From Leptolyngbya sp. PCC 6406 (GTDB lineage Bacteria > Cyanobacteriota > Cyanobacteriia > Phormidesmidales > Phormidesmidaceae), in contig NZ_KI913949.1 of NCBI RefSeq assembly GCF_000332095.2, positions 3,880,605 to 3,919,756 of the forward strand: DNA of 39,152 nt, read 5' to 3'. Made by a program: the position numbers and the translations under genes. Below are positions 5,969-17,081 of the stretch, piece by piece (the first letter of the stretch is position 1; each line of letters starts with the position of its first letter). The notes under the pieces were generated by a model. It did not search any database. It was given only the letters and a program-made list of their open reading frames with translations, and was not told the DNA's origin.

Positions 5969-8506
5969 ATGGCTATGACCCCTAGCGATCGCACCATTTG
6001 GCTCCAGGAGCGCACGGCCCTCAGCGGCCTAGAGGAAGCCGTCCTAGCGGCCCTGGGCCAGCGTCTAGAGCGGCGGGTGATCCCTGCTGACCAGCCCGTG
6101 GTGGAGGCAGGGACAGATCCCAACGGCCTTTATATCCTAGAGTCCGGGCGGCTAGAACATGCCCCAGAGACCCCCCAGGCCAGTAGCTTTTTGCCGGGAA
6201 CGGTGCTGAATCTGCGCCCCCTCTTGCTCCAGCAGCCCGTCGAAAAAACCGTCCTCACCCTGAGCGAATCCGTCCTCTGGTACTTGGATCGGGATGCCTT
6301 TCAAACCCTGGTGACTGCCTATCCCACCCTAGGACAAGCCATCTCCCAGCAGATGGCAACGGAACTGCAACAGCTCACCAGCCAACTCAACTACGAGCAA
6401 GAGCGGCAGGCCATCCTGCGTCCCTACCTAGTCACCAAGGCCCGTCGTGGGGTGATTGGCAAAAGTCGCTATGCAGGACGGCTGCGGCAGCAGATTCGGG
6501 ATGCCTCTGAAAACAATCAGTCGGTGCTGGTGTTTGGGGAACCGGGGTTGGAAAAAGACAACATCGCCGCCCTGATCCACTACGGCTCCCGCCAGCGCCG
6601 GGAGCCCATTATTCAGATGGACTGCGCCAGCCTTCAGGCCAGTGGGGCAGACCTGTTTGGCCGGGAAGGGGGCAAGCCGGGACTGCTAGCAGCCCTGGGT
6701 TCAGGCACCTTGATATTGAATAATGTGCAGGAGTTACCGGAGGGGCTAGTGGCCGCGATCGCAACTCTGCTCACCCACCGCACCTACCGCCCCGTCCGCC
6801 GGGGGGACACCCCCGCCCCAGAGCAGCGCGCCACCGCCCGATTCATCCTGATTGCAGAGAAATCCATTGCCGATCTAGAGAGCGGCGTTGAGGCCCAAAT
6901 TCGGGTGCCCCCCCTGCGGGTGCGCAAAGCCGACATCGACGACTACGTCACCTACTACATCAGCCTGATTACGCGGGCACGGGGACTGCCCAAAGTTCCC
7001 GTCACCCCCGAAGCCATCCGTCGCCTGCAAGGCTACGACTTTCCCAATAATCTACGGGAGTTGGAAAGTCTGGTGTCCCGCGCCCTGGCCCAAATGGCCC
7101 CCGGTAGCGTGCTCACGGAGGAGATCCTCTGGCCCTCCCAGAGCAAAAAGAAGCAGTTTCGCCTCAACCTGCTCAATACCTACCCCGCCCTGCGCCACTT
7201 TCTCCGCAGCCCCTGGTGGCCCGATCGCATTAACTACGGCTTCACCCTCACCGCCTTTGCCTTGGTGGTGGCCATCCTCTGGTTCGGTCCCCAAACACGG
7301 GATCAAAATGGAGCCCTGAACCTGTTTTGGGCCTGGTGGTGGCCCCTGATCCTGATCAGCTTTCCCTTTGTGGGGCGAAGCTGGTGCGCCGTGTGCCCCT
7401 TCATGATCTACGGCGAGGTGATGCAGACCCTCTCCCTCAAGGTGTTTCCCCGACAGCTCAAGCCCTGGCCTCGGCAGGCGGCGGAGCGCTGGGGGGGCTG
7501 GTTTCTCTGGGGACTGTTTGCCCTGATTCTGCTGTGGGAGGAGCTGTGGGATTTGGAAAATACCGCCTACCTGTCCGCCTGTTTACTGCTGCTGATCACG
7601 GCGGGGGCGGTGATTTTTTCCCAGATCTTTGAGCGCCGATTTTGGTGTCGCTATCTGTGTCCCATTGGCGGCATGAATGGCCTCTATGCCAAGCTGGCGA
7701 TGACGGAATTGCGGGCGCAGCAGGGCACCTGTTCGGCGGAATGTACCACCTACCAGTGCTACAAGGGGGGGCCAGAAAAGGGGGAAGGCCAGGAGACCAA
7801 TGGCTGTCCCCTCTATTCCCACCCGGCCCAATTGGCGGACAACCGAGACTGTGTCCTCTGTATGACCTGTCTCAAAGCCTGTCCCCACCGCTCGGTGGCG
7901 GTGAATCTGCGTCCCCCCGGCATTGAACTGTGGACGACCCACCAGCCCCGGCTCTATGAGGTGGCGCTGTTATTGCTGCTGTTGGATGCGGTGGTCCTCC
8001 ATCACCTGCCTCGCTTGGTGACGGGTCTGGGGCTGGGGTGGGATTTAGAGAACTTCAGCGTCCATGCTGGGGTTGCGATCGCGGCCCTGAGCCTGCCCGC
8101 CCTGATTCCCCTCCTGGCCCAGGGCATCATTCGCCTGATCCACACCCTGGGCCTGACCCGCAAACCCCGCCCCTTTGTGGAGCTGGCCTATGGCTACCTG
8201 CCCCTGCTACTCCTGGGCACCCTAGCCCATTACCTACCCCTGGGTCTGACGGAGGCGGGCCAAATCCTCCCCGTCAGCGCCGTCACCGTGGGCCTCTCCC
8301 TGCCCCATCTGCCGGTTCTGGTCGCCCATCCCGCCGTCGTCACCTTTTTGCAAGGGACTGCCCTCCTAGCGGGGGCATTACTTTCAGTCATTCTGAGCCA
8401 AAAGATTGCCCGCCAACCCCTGCGACTCCTCCTGCCCCAACACCTCAGCACCGTCACCCTAATGGCGGCCTTCTGGTGGATCCTGCTGCCCCCAGTCGTG
8501 ACCTAG
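5969..8506 (+). CDS. Fusion: cNMP-binding, degenerate sigma54-type AAA+ and membrane polyferredoxin domains
   Basis: The 845-residue protein has three parts. Residues about 15-130 look like a Crp-type cyclic-nucleotide-binding domain. About 155-390 is a sigma54-activator-type AAA+ domain, but its Walker A reads GEPGLEKD, Walker B reads TLILNNVQELP without acidic residues, and the GAFTGA loop is absent (FGREGGKPGLLAAL), so ATP hydrolysis and sigma54 contact are unlikely. No C-terminal helix-turn-helix follows. From about 420 on there are several membrane helices and NapH/NosR-like cysteine motifs: SWCAVCP (about 470), FWCRYLCP (about 557), GTCSAECTTYQC, and a ferredoxin motif CVLCMTCLKACP (about 627). 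A role in sensing and passing electrons at the membrane is an inference; cyanobacteria are not known to have sigma54. Start at 5969 or the ATG two codons later. Confidence 0.8.
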   Translation: MAMTPSDRTIWLQERTALSGLEEAVLAALGQRLERRVIPADQPVVEAGTDPNGLYILESGRLEHAPETPQASSFLPGTVLNLRPLLLQQPVEKTVLTLSESVLWYLDRDAFQTLVTAYPTLGQAISQQMATELQQLTSQLNYEQERQAILRPYLVTKARRGVIGKSRYAGRLRQQIRDASENNQSVLVFGEPGLEKDNIAALIHYGSRQRREPIIQMDCASLQASGADLFGREGGKPGLLAALGSGTLILNNVQELPEGLVAAIATLLTHRTYRPVRRGDTPAPEQRATARFILIAEKSIADLESGVEAQIRVPPLRVRKADIDDYVTYYISLITRARGLPKVPVTPEAIRRLQGYDFPNNLRELESLVSRALAQMAPGSVLTEEILWPSQSKKKQFRLNLLNTYPALRHFLRSPWWPDRINYGFTLTAFALVVAILWFGPQTRDQNGALNLFWAWWWPLILISFPFVGRSWCAVCPFMIYGEVMQTLSLKVFPRQLKPWPRQAAERWGGWFLWGLFALILLWEELWDLENTAYLSACLLLLITAGAVIFSQIFERRFWCRYLCPIGGMNGLYAKLAMTELRAQQGTCSAECTTYQCYKGGPEKGEGQETNGCPLYSHPAQLADNRDCVLCMTCLKACPHRSVAVNLRPPGIELWTTHQPRLYEVALLLLLLDAVVLHHLPRLVTGLGLGWDLENFSVHAGVAIAALSLPALIPLLAQGIIRLIHTLGLTRKPRPFVELAYGYLPLLLLGTLAHYLPLGLTEAGQILPVSAVTVGLSLPHLPVLVAHPAVVTFLQGTALLAGALLSVILSQKIARQPLRLLLPQHLSTVTLMAAFWWILLPPVVT

Positions 8507-8677
8507 CCGTGACCTAGCCCTGACTCTGATGGCGATCCGCCAACCCACGGCTGCGCCAGTTCCTGCAAGGCCAAACCAAAATCAGGCTGGATGGGGGGAT
8601 ACGGATGCCTCTAGGCAGGGGAACCACTTTCGGTCATGCTAAAACCGGAGTTGTAGGCATGTTTAAGGAGATCAGCC

Positions 8678-9376
8678 ATGGATCCGGTCAAGCTCATGAA
8701 GCAGGAAGTGGGACGAGCCGCCGCCGCGCAAGTCCAGTCAGGCACCATTTTGGGCCTCGGTACCGGGTCCACCACCGCCTTCGCCATTCAGTTCATCGGT
8801 GAGCGTCTGCAATCAGGGGATCTAAAGGACATCAAAGGCGTACCCACCTCATTCCAGGCATCGGTGCTGGCTAAGCAGCATGGCATTCCCCTCACCACGC
8901 TGGATGAAGTAGACACGATCCACCTGGCCATCGATGGAGCCGATGAGGTCGATCCCCAGTTCAACCTGATCAAGGGGGGCGGTGCTGCCCATACACGGGA
9001 AAAGATTGTGGATGGCCTCGCAGAAAAGTTCATTGTGGTGGTAGACAGTTCCAAGCTGGTGGATAAGCTGGGCACCACCTTTGCGCTGCCGGTGGAGGTC
9101 CTACCCCTGGCGGTTGCCCCCGTCACCCGCGCCCTTACCGCCCTGGGGGGTACCGTGGATCTGCGTATGGGGGTGAAGAAGGATGGTCCCGTCATCACTG
9201 ACCAAGGCAATATGGTGCTGGATGTGAAGTTTGCCGCTATTGATGACCCCGCTGGCCTAGAGGCCACCATCAACAACATCCCCGGCGTGTTGGAAAATGG
9301 CCTGTTTATAGGGCTGGCCACTGAAATCCTGGTGGGTGAGGTCAAGGATGGAAAGGCAACGGTTCGCAGTCTGTAG
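8678..9376 (+). CDS. rpiA: Ribose-5-phosphate isomerase A
   Basis: The protein converts ribose 5-phosphate and ribulose 5-phosphate, serving the Calvin cycle and the pentose phosphate pathway. The 232-residue length is normal. Family motifs are all present: [10 protein letters not shown] (26-35), DGADEVD (86-92), and [11 protein letters not shown] (99-109) with the catalytic region. The ATG at 8678 is preceded by AAGGAG at a good distance. It stands alone, ending just before a strong hairpin. Confidence 0.95.
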   Translation: MDPVKLMKQEVGRAAAAQVQSGTILGLGTGSTTAFAIQFIGERLQSGDLKDIKGVPTSFQASVLAKQHGIPLTTLDEVDTIHLAIDGADEVDPQFNLIKGGGAAHTREKIVDGLAEKFIVVVDSSKLVDKLGTTFALPVEVLPLAVAPVTRALTALGGTVDLRMGVKKDGPVITDQGNMVLDVKFAAIDDPAGLEATINNIPGVLENGLFIGLATEILVGEVKDGKATVRSL

Positions 9377-9390
9377 CCGAGTTGTATATC

Positions 9391-9425
9391 CCCTGTAGAG
9401 GTGCACTATTTGCACCTCTACAGGG
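9391..9425. terminator. Hairpin after rpiA
   Basis: A perfect 15-base-pair stem (arms 9391-9405 and 9411-9425, CCCTGTAGAGGTGCA and its complement) with a five-base loop lies 14 bases after the rpiA stop. It is followed by only TTTAG rather than a long T run. It may end rpiA transcription, but it also lies 10 bases before the DUF2283 start codon and so could shape translation of that gene. Confidence 0.6.
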
Positions 9426-9434
9426 TTTAGAACC

Positions 9435-9650
9435 ATGAAAATTCAGTATTTTTCAGATACGGATACGCTCTCAATTCGGCTGAATAATCAGCCCAGTACA
9501 GAGTCTACAGAAATCGCTCCGGATGTCGTGATTGACTTCGATGAAGCTGGGAGCGTTGTCGGCATTGAAATTGATTTTGCCTCTACCAAAGTGGATCTAA
9601 GGAATTTGGATTTGAGAGGGCTACTGACCCCAGAACTGATTTCAAAATAG
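9435..9650 (+). CDS. DUF2283 family small protein
   Basis: The 71-residue protein starts MKIQYFSDTDTLSIRL and continues EIAPDVVIDFDEAGSVVGIE, the characteristic pattern of DUF2283 proteins (short beta-rich domains often near toxin-antitoxin genes). No toxin partner is adjacent. The start follows directly after the 9391-9425 hairpin, with no clear ribosome site between them. Function unknown. Confidence 0.8.
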   Translation: MKIQYFSDTDTLSIRLNNQPSTESTEIAPDVVIDFDEAGSVVGIEIDFASTKVDLRNLDLRGLLTPELISK

Positions 9651-9824
9651 CGTGACTAATATAGTAATCCGAAGTGATTCCTGAAAGTAAGATAGGCATC
9701 TTGCCCATGCAGACGAGACGTCTGCACTACGAATTTTCACAATTCACGGAGGATCACGCGAGATCAGCGCCACAGGGGATAATCGATGCCAAGCAACCCC
9801 GAAAAAATCAGGATTGCTTGATAT

Positions 9825-10137
9825 ACACAACTTGGAAGGTTACAGAGATCGAGCCTGTTGACTGCTGGCTGAGCGGAGTCGTAAGTCTTTCAGACAGGCT
9901 ACGCCCTAGCGCTAGCCATGCCCCTTGGGCTATACGCGCAGCGTCTCCCGAAGGGAGAAAGCCAGCCACACCACCGGGTTCTTGCCGTTCCCTAGCCCCT
10001 CTGGGGCGGCAAAGCCAACGACTCCGTTGCTCCCTAGGGGAGCCGCTAACGCGAACAGGGAACTGGATGTCTGTATGGAGACAACGACTTGTCAGGCTTT
10101 TGAGCTCGTTTCAAGACATAACCTTCCAAGTCGTGTG
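9825..10137 (-). mobile_element. Short TIR element, family R1, copy 1
   Basis: The ends read ACACAACTTGGAAGGTTA and the complement of ACACGACTTGGAAGGTTA, so about 18-base terminal inverted repeats bound a non-coding body of about 310 bases. The body has nested palindromes, such as TCTCCCTTCGGGAGA-type and CCCTAGGGGAG-type hairpins. Related copies are at 17627-17888 and 26433-26667. This copy lies in the opposite orientation to those two and fills most of the gap between the DUF2283 gene and thiC. Confidence 0.8.
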
Positions 10138-10168
10138 ACATGGCTAGGATTTCGGCTTCCACCCCAGT

Positions 10169-11704
<1,536 letters not shown>

Positions 11705-11729
11705 TCAGATAAACAGCACCGGAAACTTC

Positions 11730-11760
11730 CTGGACTGGCCCCGATGGGGAAATTGTCCAG
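11730..11760 (-). promoter_or_regulatory. Hairpin in the thiC leader
   Basis: CTGGAC (11730-11735) pairs with GTCCAG (11755-11760), and inside it CCCC pairs with GGGG. It lies between the riboswitch and the thiC start and could be part of the expression platform. There is no T run after it, so a classical terminator is not obvious. Confidence 0.35.
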
Positions 11761-11802
11761 AAAGCCAGATCGCACGTCGTTTTGGTACCCAAGACCAGAA
11801 TC

Positions 11803-11880
11803 AACGCTTTCCTCCGCTGGTATTAACCAGGTCAGGTTCTGAGGGTATGATCTCAGCCCGATTACTCGGACACCCCTAGC
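11803..11880 (-). promoter_or_regulatory. TPP (THI-element) riboswitch upstream of thiC
   Basis: Read on the minus strand, the leader has the consensus in the right order: GGGGTGTCC, GGGCTGAGA, ATACCC, GAACCTGA, CTGGTTAATACCAGCG and GGAGGAA. These are the P1-P5 parts of the thiamine pyrophosphate aptamer. A possible -10 element (TATGAT on the minus strand, 11895-11890) lies just upstream of the aptamer without a clear -35. The distance to the thiC ATG is 270 bases. Confidence 0.95.
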
Positions 11881-11930
11881 TTGCTGCTCATCATAGATCA
11901 ATACGACCGTCTACCCTCCTTAAAACTGGC

Positions 11931-12758
11931 CTACTCGTATAGGTCAATCACACCTCCCCCGGCGGAGATGCCGTACTCACCATAGACATCCTGGCCCAGT
12001 AGGCCCATGTTGCCGCCGACAGCAACGGGGACATTGCGCTTCACCAGACCGCCCACCTCAATGTCTACAAAGCCAATTGGCAGGCGGACTTGGCGACCGT
12101 CGGCCACGGTGGCGACCACTTCTCCCACATATTCCACCCCAATAGCCTGGGCCATGGCGGGGGTAATCAGCGTTCCCGTGGCTCCGGTGTCAAACAGTAG
12201 GGGAAAGGACTGGCTACCACCAGCGGCGGTGAGCTTAACAGACACCACAGGGGTGCCGCCCCGTCGCTCTGTGATCAGGATGCGAGCCACCCGACCATTA
12301 GGGGCGGTGTCGGCAGTCGTCGTACCCCCTCCAGAAGCAGGAACCTCACCCTGGGCACGGCGCTGGGCTAGGGTGAGGTTTTGCTGATATTCCTGCACCT
12401 TTTGCTGAGCAGTACCATGGTTTTCATCTGAGCTAGGTACCTGCTGCATATAGGTGATCGCTTGCTGCCAGCGACTCGCGGCCAACTGCCAATCTTCGGG
12501 AGATTGGGCGGATTGGCCAATGGAAACGGCACTTTGAGCCCGGTTCACCCCTTCTCGAAAGAAGTCTTGCTGGGGGGCGGCGGCGGGCTCTGGAGTTGCG
12601 GCGGCGGTGACGACAGGGGTCGAGGGGGTGGTATCAGCCCCCAGGATTGTGGTTTCGGGGGCTAACTCGGCGCTAGGCCCATTGGGGGCAATCAGGCTAC
12701 AGCCTGCTAGGGCGGTGGCGAGCAGAGATGCGGCGGTGAAAGTTAGACGAGTCCACAT
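11931..12758 (-). CDS. Secreted lipoprotein with retropepsin-like aspartic protease domain
   Basis: The 275-residue protein has a lipoprotein signal with lipobox LAGC (Cys19). An Ala/Pro/Thr-rich linker and a helical segment (about 70-130, TPR-like in tone) follow. The C-terminal domain has SFPLLFDTGATGTLIT, whose DTGA is the active-site motif of single-domain, retropepsin-like proteases that work as dimers. MGLLGQDVYGEYGI near the end fits the second conserved block. It probably sits on the periplasmic side of a membrane. The target is unknown. Cyanobacteria have many such predicted proteases; activity is not shown by sequence. Confidence 0.75.
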   Translation of the reverse strand: MWTRLTFTAASLLATALAGCSLIAPNGPSAELAPETTILGADTTPSTPVVTAAATPEPAAAPQQDFFREGVNRAQSAVSIGQSAQSPEDWQLAASRWQQAITYMQQVPSSDENHGTAQQKVQEYQQNLTLAQRRAQGEVPASGGGTTTADTAPNGRVARILITERRGGTPVVSVKLTAAGGSQSFPLLFDTGATGTLITPAMAQAIGVEYVGEVVATVADGRQVRLPIGFVDIEVGGLVKRNVPVAVGGNMGLLGQDVYGEYGISAGGGVIDLYE

Positions 12759-12933
12759 GGTTCTGAGGTCAGAGGGGTACAGGCGGAATTCTAGGGGCAG
12801 GTTTTAGGGAAGAAATTCTAGGGGCTGTGGACAATTAAAGCTAGACTCCTGATGGCAAGACGGTTACAGCCCCTAGCTCGATTCAATCAAGCGGGCGTGA
12901 AAGCGGGTGTGGTCATGCCTGCTCGGTAAGGGG

Positions 12934-13000
12934 TTTGCCGTTGATTGTCTACACGCTTAGACTTTGCCGTTGATTTGCTGTTGATTTGCCGTTGATTTGG
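12934..13000. repeat. Short imperfect repeats before carA
   Basis: The motif GCCGTTGATTT or close variants occurs four times in about 65 bases (around 12935-12999) directly upstream of carA. No promoter is obvious. It may simply be replication slippage. Confidence 0.5.
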
Positions 13001-13009
13001 TCTGGATAG

Positions 13010-14215
13010 TTGCCCATGTTTCCCCATTCTGACGATCTCCCCGCCCTATTAGTCCTAGCCGATGGTTCGAGTTTTCGGGGCTGGTCCTTTGGTGCAGCGG
13101 GCACCACCATGGGAGAGGTGGTGTTCAACACCGGCATGACAGGTTATCAAGAAGTGCTGACGGACCCCAGCTATTGTGGCCAAATCCTCACCTTTACCTA
13201 TCCTGAACTCGGCAACACCGGGGTCAACCCCCAGGATGAAGAATCTTCACGTCCCCAGGTGCTAGGGGCCATCGCCCGCAATATTTGCCCCCAGCCTAGC
13301 AACTGGCGGACCACCCAAACCCTACCGGAGTATCTGAAACAGCACCACATCCCCGGCATCTACGGTATCGACACCCGCGCCCTAACCCGCAAACTCCGCA
13401 GCAGCGGGGCCATGAATGGGGCAATTTCCACTGAGGTTCTGGATCCGGAGGAACTCCTGCGGCAATTGCAGGATGCCCCCACCATGGAGGGGCTGAACTT
13501 GGTGGATGCTGTCACCACTGAGAGCGCCTATGAATGGGAGGAGCCCACCGAGACGGCCTGGGAATTTTTTCCCGATTCCGAAGATAACGGTGAGCGCCTC
13601 ACCGTTGTCGCCATGGACTTTGGCATCAAGCGCAATATTCTGCGGCGATTGACCCGCTACGGCTGTCGCGTCATTGTCGTGCCTGCAACCACTGAGCCCG
13701 AGGCCATCCTGGCCTACCAGCCCGATGGCCTCTTTCTCTCCAATGGACCGGGGGATCCGGCGGCGGTGGCGACGGCCCGCCGCACTGTCCAGGCGCTCCT
13801 AGAGCAGCAATTACCCACCTTCGGTATTTGCATGGGGCACCAGATTTTGGGTCTGTCCCTAGGGGCCAAGACCTTTAAGCTCAAGTTTGGCCACCGGGGC
13901 CTTAACCAACCCTGTGGTCTGCGAGGGTCAGGGACTGGCCCAAAGGGGCCATCGCAGGTCGAAATCACCAGTCAAAACCATGGATTTGCGATCGCGGCAG
14001 ACTCCATCCCCGAGACCCTCGTCGAGGTCACCCACCTCAACCTGAACGATCTCACCATAGCGGGCCTCCGCCACCGTACCCTACCGTTATTTTCCGTCCA
14101 GTATCACCCCGAAGCCAGCCCCGGCCCCCATGACGCCGACTACCTGTTCCGCCAGTTTGTAGACTTAATGCGGCGACAGAAAAAAGTCCTATCCCCCCCC
14201 TCCCCTCAGGGGTAG
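13010..14215 (+). CDS. carA: Carbamoyl phosphate synthase small subunit
   Basis: CarA is the glutamine amidotransferase subunit that passes ammonia to CarB to make carbamoyl phosphate for arginine and pyrimidine synthesis. The N-terminal domain shows [26 protein letters not shown] and [12 protein letters not shown]. The class I glutaminase domain has nucleophile C274 in [11 protein letters not shown] and H366/E368 in YHPEASPGP. The length of about 400 residues is slightly over the family norm, because of an acidic segment near residues 175-200. The start may be the first or the second Met (13010 or 13016). No carB is in the window, which is common in cyanobacteria. Confidence 0.95.
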   Translation: MPMFPHSDDLPALLVLADGSSFRGWSFGAAGTTMGEVVFNTGMTGYQEVLTDPSYCGQILTFTYPELGNTGVNPQDEESSRPQVLGAIARNICPQPSNWRTTQTLPEYLKQHHIPGIYGIDTRALTRKLRSSGAMNGAISTEVLDPEELLRQLQDAPTMEGLNLVDAVTTESAYEWEEPTETAWEFFPDSEDNGERLTVVAMDFGIKRNILRRLTRYGCRVIVVPATTEPEAILAYQPDGLFLSNGPGDPAAVATARRTVQALLEQQLPTFGICMGHQILGLSLGAKTFKLKFGHRGLNQPCGLRGSGTGPKGPSQVEITSQNHGFAIAADSIPETLVEVTHLNLNDLTIAGLRHRTLPLFSVQYHPEASPGPHDADYLFRQFVDLMRRQKKVLSPPSPQG

Positions 14216-14337
14216 AATAGTCCTCCCACCTATCATTCACGCGATTACACAGTTGCTTGCGGTTCCCAGGGACGTGGCCTATACTTAGGGCTCGAATTCC
14301 GAGTTGGCTCATCGGGAGGTCTCCCATCGCTGAACTA

Positions 14338-14688
14338 TTGGCCCTAACTGTAAGCTTGAGAGGCACCCGCGAAGTTAGGGCGAACTGCCAAATATTTCGC
14401 CTCACTGGTCTCCTGGATGCATTTTCGGAGCCCACCTTCCGCAAGGTGCTGACCCGCTTTGTAGAGCAAGGCCCGAACAATATCATCCTGGATTTAACAG
14501 GCATTGATTTTGTCGATAGCTCTGGCTTAGGCGCACTGGTCCAGCTTGTCAAAAAGGCCAAAGATGTGGGGGGTACGGTGCAAGTCGTAGCCAACCCCCG
14601 TGTTCTTCAGACCGTAAAACTGGTTAGGCTAGAGAACTTTCTATCTCTGAGGTCATCAGTAGATGAGGCGGTTACCAATTTGGGATAG
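14338..14688 (+). CDS. STAS-domain protein (anti-sigma-factor antagonist type)
   Basis: The domain LTVSLRGTREVRANCQIFRL through FVDSSGLGALVQLVKKA is a STAS fold. The Ser in DSSGLG corresponds to the residue phosphorylated in SpoIIAA-type antagonists, which act in partner-switching with a kinase and phosphatase. Family members start just before TVSL, so I favour the TTG at 14338 (116 residues). A frame open to an ATG at 14257 would add 27 unlikely residues. GGGAGG at 14314-14319 is somewhat far from the TTG, so the true start is uncertain. Its partners are not in the window. Confidence 0.8.
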   Translation: MALTVSLRGTREVRANCQIFRLTGLLDAFSEPTFRKVLTRFVEQGPNNIILDLTGIDFVDSSGLGALVQLVKKAKDVGGTVQVVANPRVLQTVKLVRLENFLSLRSSVDEAVTNLG

Positions 14689-14739
14689 CCTGGGAACCTG
14701 CTGGCCATTGCGAAACCAGCTTGATGGGCTTCTAGGGTC

Positions 14740-15240
14740 ATGACCCTAGACCCTGATCCCACCTTCAGCATTTGGCTCCTAGAGCGTTTAGGGACAGCTT
14801 CGGCTTTTGCCGGACCTGAATCAGGCTCCGTACTAGAGCCCTTTCCAGAGTCCCAACTGCGGGAGATCTCTCCCCAAGCCTTGGCCTACATCGGCGATGC
14901 AGTTTACGAACTCTTTGTTCGGGGCTGCTATCTGCTTCCCCCTCGCCGTATCCAGACCTACCATCAGCAGGTGGTCAGTCAGGTGCGGGCAGAACAACAG
15001 GCCCTCACCCTCTCAGCTCTCCGTCCCCACCTGACCCCCCTGGAAGAATCCATCCTGAAGCGGGGTCGAAATGCCGCACCGACCCGAGGCCATCGGGCCA
15101 CAGCAGCGGTGTATGGCCAAGCCACGGGATTGGAAACCCTGCTGGGCTACCTCTATCTCGCCGATCCCCAACGATTGAAAGCCTTACTGAGCTATGGACT
15201 ATCAGCGGTTCCCGAGCCATCAACAGGGGCCAACCCCTAG
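14740..15240 (+). CDS. mrnC: Mini-ribonuclease III
   Basis: Mini-III is an RNase III catalytic domain without a double-stranded-RNA-binding domain; it trims 23S rRNA precursors. The 166-residue protein has AYIGDAVYELFVRGCYL with the catalytic acidic region, KRGRNAAPTRGHR, and ATGLETLLGYLYLADP (second acidic motif). The first 45 residues are an extension not usual in bacilli. It is followed, after a hairpin-rich gap, by an rRNA methyltransferase gene, so the neighbourhood is devoted to rRNA maturation. Confidence 0.9.
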   Translation: MTLDPDPTFSIWLLERLGTASAFAGPESGSVLEPFPESQLREISPQALAYIGDAVYELFVRGCYLLPPRRIQTYHQQVVSQVRAEQQALTLSALRPHLTPLEESILKRGRNAAPTRGHRATAAVYGQATGLETLLGYLYLADPQRLKALLSYGLSAVPEPSTGANP

Positions 15241-15420
15241 AGGATCATCGGTTTAAGGGCGGGTAAGCAGGGGGGATCCGATCCCTAGGGGTTCGTTGGG
15301 TTCATCGCTGGAATGCTCACCAAGGCAATGTCACCCCTAGACTTCCCCGTTCTTCTGACGCTAATTCCCCATCGGCAGGGCTAGCGGCTCAGCGCTTGGC
15401 CCCTATAGCGGTTCTTACTC

Positions 15421-15500
15421 GGGTTAAGGACAGGCAAGGGGCTTAAGCCCCTTGTTCGCTGGGTTAAGGATAGGCAAGGGGCTTAAGCCCCTTGTTCGCC
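15421..15500. repeat. Two tandem 40-bp units with perfect palindromes
   Basis: The unit GGGTTAAGGA..TTCGC occurs at 15421-15460 and 15461-15500. Each contains a 20-base perfect palindrome (CAAGGGGCTT and its complement, 15435-15454 and 15475-15494). There is no gene between mrnC and rlmB apart from this. It could act as a terminator or RNA-stability element, or be a REP-like repeat. Confidence 0.85.
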
Positions 15501-15653
15501 GATGTCATTAAGTTGAGGTGTACCTCATCATTAGAGAACCGCTATATAGCCCCGCTGACCGTTTCATCATCGTCTTACTTCTATCCCCCGTCATTGCGCC
15601 CTCGCCATTGCGCCCCCGGCATCCGTCGATCCAGCCACCTAACGAGTCTGTCC

Positions 15654-16997
15654 ATGACTAACAACCGCCCCTCCCGCTCCTCTAATGACAAGCCCCGTCG
15701 TCGCAGCGGTGCAGTACCGTCCCCCCGTCGCAGTAGCGGTGGACGCAGATCCCCCGATGGGGTAGTGGGCGGACGCCCCCCCCAGCGCGCTAAGTCTCGC
15801 CCTGCCCGTCCAGGGGACACTCCCCGTCCAGTCCGAGGGGACGATGCGCCCCGCGCCAGGGGCCGAGAGGATATTCCCCGTGCCAGGGGTCGGGAGGATG
15901 CGCCCCGCTTTCGAGGCCGAGAGGATGGGCCACGCTTCAAGAGTCGAGAGAGTCGAGAGGATGCGCCGCGCTTTCGAGATCGGGAGGATGCGCCCCGCGC
16001 TGGTGGCAGCGAAGCCCCCCAGCCTCGCCAGGGAGATGCCTTTCGCCCTGCCCGCAAGGAAGGGTTTCGCCCTGCCCGCAAAGAAGGGTTTCGTCCTGCC
16101 CGCCGAGAAGGCGGATTTCGACGGGATGGACAGCGGCCCGTTCGGGACGACGATCGAGAACGTCATTGGCGATCGCAATCCTCAGACTCGGAGTCTTTCT
16201 CGGAGGCCAGTTCCGAGGAAAATACCTCGGATTTGATCTACGGACGCCATGCTATCGAGGCGGCCCTAGCGGGGGAGCGCTCTGTTAACCGTCTGTGGAT
16301 TAATGCCCGCCTGCGCTATGACGGTCGCTTTACCGCCCTCATTACCGAGGCCAAGGCCAATGGGGTCGTGGTAGACGAAGTAGACATCCGCCGCTTAGAA
16401 CAGATGGCTGAGGGGCAAAACCACCAGGGGATCATCGCTCAAGTGGCTGCCTACAGCTATTGGGAATTGGAGGACTTGATTACCCACGCTAAGACCAAGA
16501 GCCCCCGTCCAGTGCTGCTGGTTGCCGATAGCATCACCGATCCCCACAATCTGGGGGCGATTATTCGCAGTGCTGAAGCCATTGGAGCCCAGGGGTTGAT
16601 TATTCCCCAGCGACGGGCAGTGGGGGTGACCTCTACCGTCAGTAAGGTGGCGGCGGGGGCGGTAGAGAATTTCCCCATTGCCCGAGTGGTGAATCTCAAT
16701 CGAGCCCTAGAGACCCTCAAGGCGGCGGAATTCTGGATCTATGGTTTGGCGTCAGAAGCCAGCCAAGCCATCCACACGGTGCAGTTCACGACGGCAACGG
16801 TTCTGGTGGTGGGGTCAGAGGGAGATGGCCTCAGCCTGTCAGTTCAACAAAGTTGCGATAGTCTGGTAGCAGTTCCGCTGGCAGGCAAGACCCCCAGCCT
16901 AAATGCTTCTGTGGCCACAGGCATGGCGCTCTACGAGATATACCGACAGCAGTGGGCCAATCGCATCCAGCTTAATACTTTGCAAAATAGAAAGTAA
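15654..16997 (+). CDS. rlmB: 23S rRNA 2'-O-ribose methyltransferase RlmB-type (SpoU family) with long Arg-rich leader
   Basis: The C-terminal 260 residues are a SpoU methyltransferase. The substrate-binding domain begins [21 protein letters not shown]. The knotted SAM domain shows [32 protein letters not shown] and [22 protein letters not shown], the three SpoU motifs. The first 180 residues are a low-complexity, highly charged leader made of GREDAPRFR- and [10 protein letters not shown]-type repeats, probably disordered and RNA-binding. I begin at the ATG at 15654 ([10 protein letters not shown]); the open frame to 15492 covers the hairpin region and is not protein-like. It is probably transcribed separately from mrnC. 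Confidence 0.9.
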   Translation: MTNNRPSRSSNDKPRRRSGAVPSPRRSSGGRRSPDGVVGGRPPQRAKSRPARPGDTPRPVRGDDAPRARGREDIPRARGREDAPRFRGREDGPRFKSRESREDAPRFRDREDAPRAGGSEAPQPRQGDAFRPARKEGFRPARKEGFRPARREGGFRRDGQRPVRDDDRERHWRSQSSDSESFSEASSEENTSDLIYGRHAIEAALAGERSVNRLWINARLRYDGRFTALITEAKANGVVVDEVDIRRLEQMAEGQNHQGIIAQVAAYSYWELEDLITHAKTKSPRPVLLVADSITDPHNLGAIIRSAEAIGAQGLIIPQRRAVGVTSTVSKVAAGAVENFPIARVVNLNRALETLKAAEFWIYGLASEASQAIHTVQFTTATVLVVGSEGDGLSLSVQQSCDSLVAVPLAGKTPSLNASVATGMALYEIYRQQWANRIQLNTLQNRK

Positions 16998-17081
16998 CAG
17001 AGTATAAAACAAACGAGGAGTTTGTTGACGTCGCGCCATTTATATCCAGTCTGACGCAGCATAGATAGACAGGCATCACCT

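Noticed and set aside
7052-7942. Minus-strand open frames inside the 5969-8506 gene
   Set aside because: They are shadows of a GC-rich gene with clear domains in the plus frame.
15581-16178. Long minus-strand frames opposite the rlmB leader
   Set aside because: The Arg-rich repeat codons create open antisense frames; no homologue-like features are seen in them.
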